From NCBI RefSeq assembly GCF_900446695.1, contig NZ_UAVP01000007.1, positions 248,001-312,000 of the forward strand: a stretch of DNA of 64,000 bases, read 5' to 3'. Under the pieces are notes generated by a model. The model searched no databases. It was given only the letters and a program-made list of their open reading frames with translations, and had not been told where the DNA came from. A program made the translations under genes and the position numbers. Numbering within the stretch: the stretch's first letter is position 1; each line of letters begins with the position of its first letter. This stretch comes from Capnocytophaga sputigena. Lineage in GTDB: Bacteria > Bacteroidota > Bacteroidia > Flavobacteriales > Flavobacteriaceae. Shown in pieces: positions 61,006-64,000 of the stretch.

Positions 61006-61026
61006 CTAATTTCTAATTTCTAATTC
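61006..61026. repeat. 7-nt tandem repeat (CTAATTT type)
   Basis: CTAATTT, CTAATTT, CTAATTC. It encodes the end (IGIRN and stop at 61013) of the upstream lipoprotein, just as the tract at 60183 does for its paralogue. Confidence 0.7.
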
Positions 61027-61966
61027 CTATCTTGATATACATTCGCTGTTTGTTAGGATTATTATGCTCGTCAAAAAAGTTTGGGATAACATTCATCGGG
61101 GCGTATAAGAAACCATTTTTACTAAAAAAGATGGGTTCTTTATCAAAATCATAGGCTGCCCACCATTTTGTGTATTCATTTACTAAAGTTTCAATCACAA
61201 ATGGTTTAATGCTTTTTATGCGATACAAAGAAATCGTTCCCACTAAATCCTCATAAGCTCTCCCTATTGTAATGATATACTTCTTATCGGGAGAGAGAAA
61301 GGGAAAACGCTCAAAATCAGTTTGCTTACCAGTGGTTTTATCTATAAAAATATAAGCATAAAAATCTTCAGAATCTTCAAAAACTAAATATTGATTGAGA
61401 ATAGGAACATTCCCTACATAAGCATAGGTTGTAGAAAAAGGATCTTCAACGTTATCAGACTGGTCTTTTAGATAAACTGTTTTATGCTCACAAGGGAAGG
61501 TAAGTTTGCTATTCTTTTTTACAATTGCAAGGGTGTCTTCTATGAGAAAATCTATCTTATTTCTAAGAGCTTCTTGATATTCTTTATAAGAAATTTGATC
61601 TATACTCAGGTATTTAGAGATACTATCGTTAGAATTTCCGTTAATATCTACGTTTTTTATAAGATCATCCCCAGTGATTTTAGTTTTCAGGGTATTCCAA
61701 TCGCCTACATCTTTCTTTTTTATATAATCTCCTCTGTTAGTTTTGTAAAACTCAGTTCCTTCTGCACTTATTTTTATTTTCTCTCCGAAAAGATAATAAT
61801 CTTCCCGTTCTTCCTTATCAATGACATACAACTCCTTCTCCACTGGCACAAACGTTTCTACCTGCTTTTCCTCTACTATAGCACTTCCCTCTGCTGGTTG
61901 TTGCCCTTGAAAGAGGTTACAGCCTATGAGATAAAATAATGATATGTAAAGTGTAAGGAGTTTCAT
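61013..61966 (-). CDS. Lipoprotein of unknown function, copy 1 of a tandem pair
   Basis: The 317-aa protein begins with a lipoprotein signal (LFYLIGCNLFQGQQP, Cys16). It carries an extra N-terminal segment (about 40-105) not in the shorter paralogue. The rest matches that copy (YLSIDQISYKEYQEALRN, FPCEHKTVYLKD, VGNVPILNQYLVF, DKTTGKQTDF, LSPDKKYIITIG, EPIFFSKNGFLY). A tandem duplication with divergence. Function unknown. Confidence 0.65.
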   Translation of the reverse strand: MKLLTLYISLFYLIGCNLFQGQQPAEGSAIVEEKQVETFVPVEKELYVIDKEEREDYYLFGEKIKISAEGTEFYKTNRGDYIKKKDVGDWNTLKTKITGDDLIKNVDINGNSNDSISKYLSIDQISYKEYQEALRNKIDFLIEDTLAIVKKNSKLTFPCEHKTVYLKDQSDNVEDPFSTTYAYVGNVPILNQYLVFEDSEDFYAYIFIDKTTGKQTDFERFPFLSPDKKYIITIGRAYEDLVGTISLYRIKSIKPFVIETLVNEYTKWWAAYDFDKEPIFFSKNGFLYAPMNVIPNFFDEHNNPNKQRMYIKIGIRN

Positions 61967-61970
61967 TTCT

Positions 61971-61998
61971 CGTCATTCATAACTCGTAACTCGTCATT
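61971..61998. repeat. 7-nt tandem repeat (CGTCATT type)
   Basis: CGTCATT, CATAACT, CGTAACT, CGTCATT. It ends at the stop codon of the S46 peptidase (61997-61999). Confidence 0.7.
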
Positions 61999-64000
61999 AT
62001 TTTACCAGTTTCATTTCGTTTAACAGATAGCCTGCTCCAGCGTATTTATCAATGATGAAAAGCACATAGCGCATATCTACCATTATGTTGCGACATATTT
62101 TAGGATCGTAGTGAATATCACTCATTGTGCCTTCCCATACGCGGTCGAAATTAAGCCCGATGAGGTTGCCTTGCGCATCAATAGCAGGACTTCCTGAGTT
62201 TCCTCCTGTGGTGTGATTGGTCGCTATAAAGCACACTGGCATTTTACCATTAACGCCATAGATGCCATAGTCCTTTTTCTCGTAGAGTTCACGCAATTTA
62301 GCAGGTACATCAAACTCGTAATCGTTCGGTACATATTTTTCCATTACCCCATCTAAATAAGTCATATAATCATAAGTTACAGCGTCTAAAGGTGAATAGC
62401 CCGCTACCTTGCCATAAGTAACGCGCAAGGTGCTATTAGCATCGGGGAAGATACGGTCTTGAGGTTTAGAAAACTCTAAAATGGCTTTCATATAGGTACG
62501 TTGTAGAGCTGTAATTTCATCATCTAAGTTTTGATAAGTAGGCATTACAGTTTCGTAGAAATGAGAGATGATTTGCTCTACAAACTGCACTCCCACATCG
62601 TTTTTGAGGCGTTTTTCAAAAGCATCATCGGGGAGGTTAAGCACTTTATCCATTTCGGCTTTAGAGGCTAAAAACGATTCTTTGTAGAGTTTATCAGCCA
62701 AAGTGTGCGCGTCAAATTGCTGAAGATTAGGAGATAGCAAGGCTTTAGGCATTGTTTTAGCGTAGTAGTTAATCGCTTGTTCAAACACAGCTTTATCTAC
62801 ATTGAGGTCGTAGTTTTTAAATACAGTTTCAAAGTTGTTTAAAAGGTTTTTCTTGCGATCAACGAACGATTGAGAGCCTTTTTCGCGTAGCGCATTGCGA
62901 AGTTGGAGTATTTTGTAACCATTGGCAATTAGGTCGATATTGCGTTGAGCGAGTTCCCAATAGAGGTCGGCTGCTAAAGCATAATCTTGTATTTTAGCAT
63001 ATTTTTCAGCAAATTGAGGTAAAATATGTCCGTATTCAGCAGTTTTACCGCGTTTTTCAACTTCTTTTATAAATTTCTGTTCTTGAGCGCGTTTGATAGC
63101 CACAGCATTCGATTTTTTCAAACCTTGAGTTTCGCCTATCCATTTTTTCCAATAGTTAGCAACACTGGCATATTTAGAGGCATATTTGATTTTTATTTCG
63201 TTATTGGCGCGCATAAATCCGTCTTGGGTTTTGAGAATCACATCGCGAATACCTATTTTAGCAGGGTTGAGTACATTCACAATTTGCTCTACGGCTACGG
63301 CAGGAAGGTACTCTTCAGTACGACCTGGATAGCCAAAGACCATTGTGAAATCACCGGCTTTCACGCCTTTGAGTGAGATGGGGAAGAAGTGTTTAGGGCG
63401 ATAGGGGACATTGTCTTTGGAGTACTCGGCAGGGCGATTGTTTTTATCGGCATAGACACGGAAGAGAGAGAAGTCACCCGTATGGCGAGGCCACACCCAG
63501 TTATCAGTGTCAGAACCAAATTTACCAATAGAGGAAGGGGGAGCGCCTACTAAGCGTACATCTTTAAAGGTCTCAACTATAAAAAGGATATATTGGTTGC
63601 CTTCATAAAAGGCACGAATGCGGTTTTCTTGCCAGCTTTCTTTAGGTGAGTTTTTTACTAAAGAGGCAATATTTCTTTGTATTTGGGCTTTACGTAGGGT
63701 TTCATCACTGAGGTTTTGTGTGTCGGCGAGTACTTTTTTGGTTACATCTTCAATGCGAACGATAAAGGTAACTACCAAATTCTTGTTAGGTAATTCTTCC
63801 GATAGATTTTTAGCCCAAAAACCATCAGTAAGATAGTCGTTTTGCACAGACGAATGTGCCTGTATTTGTCCGTAACCACAGTGGTGGTTTGTAAGCAAGA
63901 GTCCTTGATTAGAAATTATTTCGGCAGTACAACCGCCATTGAAATGAGGTACAGCATCTTTCAAGCTTGATTTGTTGATGCTATAAATATCGCTTACTGA
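61997..64000 (-). CDS. S46 family dipeptidyl-peptidase, DPP11-type (partial, 5' end outside)
   Basis: The visible 667 codons lack only the N-terminus. They begin SVSDIYSINKSSLKDAVPHFNGGCTAEIIS and show the catalytic His loop LLLTNHHCGYGQ, the long helical insert of S46 enzymes, and the Ser loop GGNSGSPAIDAQG. The residue 18 positions after the catalytic Ser is Arg (GLNFDRVWEG), the position where Porphyromonas DPP11 has Arg673 and DPP7 has Gly. This points to cleavage after Asp/Glu at P1. It is a periplasmic peptidase releasing dipeptides. An earlier TTG at 63964 is internal, not the start. Confidence 0.9.
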   Translation of the reverse strand, partial: SVSDIYSINKSSLKDAVPHFNGGCTAEIISNQGLLLTNHHCGYGQIQAHSSVQNDYLTDGFWAKNLSEELPNKNLVVTFIVRIEDVTKKVLADTQNLSDETLRKAQIQRNIASLVKNSPKESWQENRIRAFYEGNQYILFIVETFKDVRLVGAPPSSIGKFGSDTDNWVWPRHTGDFSLFRVYADKNNRPAEYSKDNVPYRPKHFFPISLKGVKAGDFTMVFGYPGRTEEYLPAVAVEQIVNVLNPAKIGIRDVILKTQDGFMRANNEIKIKYASKYASVANYWKKWIGETQGLKKSNAVAIKRAQEQKFIKEVEKRGKTAEYGHILPQFAEKYAKIQDYALAADLYWELAQRNIDLIANGYKILQLRNALREKGSQSFVDRKKNLLNNFETVFKNYDLNVDKAVFEQAINYYAKTMPKALLSPNLQQFDAHTLADKLYKESFLASKAEMDKVLNLPDDAFEKRLKNDVGVQFVEQIISHFYETVMPTYQNLDDEITALQRTYMKAILEFSKPQDRIFPDANSTLRVTYGKVAGYSPLDAVTYDYMTYLDGVMEKYVPNDYEFDVPAKLRELYEKKDYGIYGVNGKMPVCFIATNHTTGGNSGSPAIDAQGNLIGLNFDRVWEGTMSDIHYDPKICRNIMVDMRYVLFIIDKYAGAGYLLNEMKLVK

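Noticed and set aside
63026-63376. Plus-strand frame inside the S46 peptidase
   Set aside because: Phe/Ser-rich shadow of the helical insert of the peptidase.

Overview
The window looks like a chromosome segment of a low-GC Bacteroidota bacterium, most likely a Flavobacteriaceae member of the Capnocytophaga type. The signs are SusC/SusD outer-membrane pairs, a hybrid two-component sensor of the fructan-PUL type, GH92 and S46 (DPP7/DPP11) enzymes, Bacteroidota promoters with a TAnnTTTG -7 box, and almost no Shine-Dalgarno sites. The genus is an inference. No rRNA, tRNA or CRISPR array was seen.

Layout. 0-3.9 kb: end of a fructose/fructan locus (transporter tail, fructokinase, periplasmic-binding hybrid sensor). 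3.9-9.7 kb: a decayed RHS tip region with an orphan RHS toxin tip, a candidate immunity gene, two more broken RHS fragments and AT-rich duplicated small genes. 9.8-16.7 kb: GH92 glycosidase, RmlB, then ftsQ, era and envelope genes on the minus strand. 16.8-26.0 kb: a run of ankyrin, SMI1/KNR4 (SUKH), DUF4272, HEAT and small membrane proteins resembling a poly-immunity locus. 26.2-34.7 kb: a restriction-modification-like island made of a PLD-nuclease/SNF2 helicase fusion, an Eco57I-like adenine methyltransferase, an inverted silent methyltransferase 3' end and a serine recombinase. 34.7-45.2 kb: acyl-CoA carboxylase, uvrA, a susC/susD pair and a WYL regulator. 45.2-50.4 kb: repeated units of degenerate FtsK-like ATPase plus HNH-type nuclease genes under a shared operator. 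50.4-55.3 kb: a partial dcw cluster (rsmH-ftsL-ftsI-murE). 55.3-64 kb: nitroreductase, manA, fabH, xth, deoC, paired lipoproteins and an S46 dipeptidyl-peptidase running off the end.

Most notable system. The methyltransferase gene (29729-32881) and a promoterless, oppositely oriented alternative 3' end (32896-34033) carry perfect 49-bp inverted repeats at 31822-31870 and 34030-34078. The repeats encode the linker and NPPY catalytic motif, so inversion swaps the whole target-recognition half in frame (predicted 1050 aa versus 1091 aa). A serine recombinase is encoded just outside the right repeat. This is a phase-variable specificity switch for an uncommon PLD-helicase/methyltransferase pair.

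Second candidate. At 45.2-50.4 kb three promoters share the 17-bp palindrome GTATCAnnnnnTGATAC, each exactly 11 bp from a -7 box. They serve one intact FtsK-like gene lacking Walker A, one deleted copy and one copy broken by a single in-frame TAA, interleaved with two nuclease-like genes. Throughout the window, intergenic gaps are filled with degenerate 7-nt and 9-nt tandem repeats, which often begin at a stop codon.
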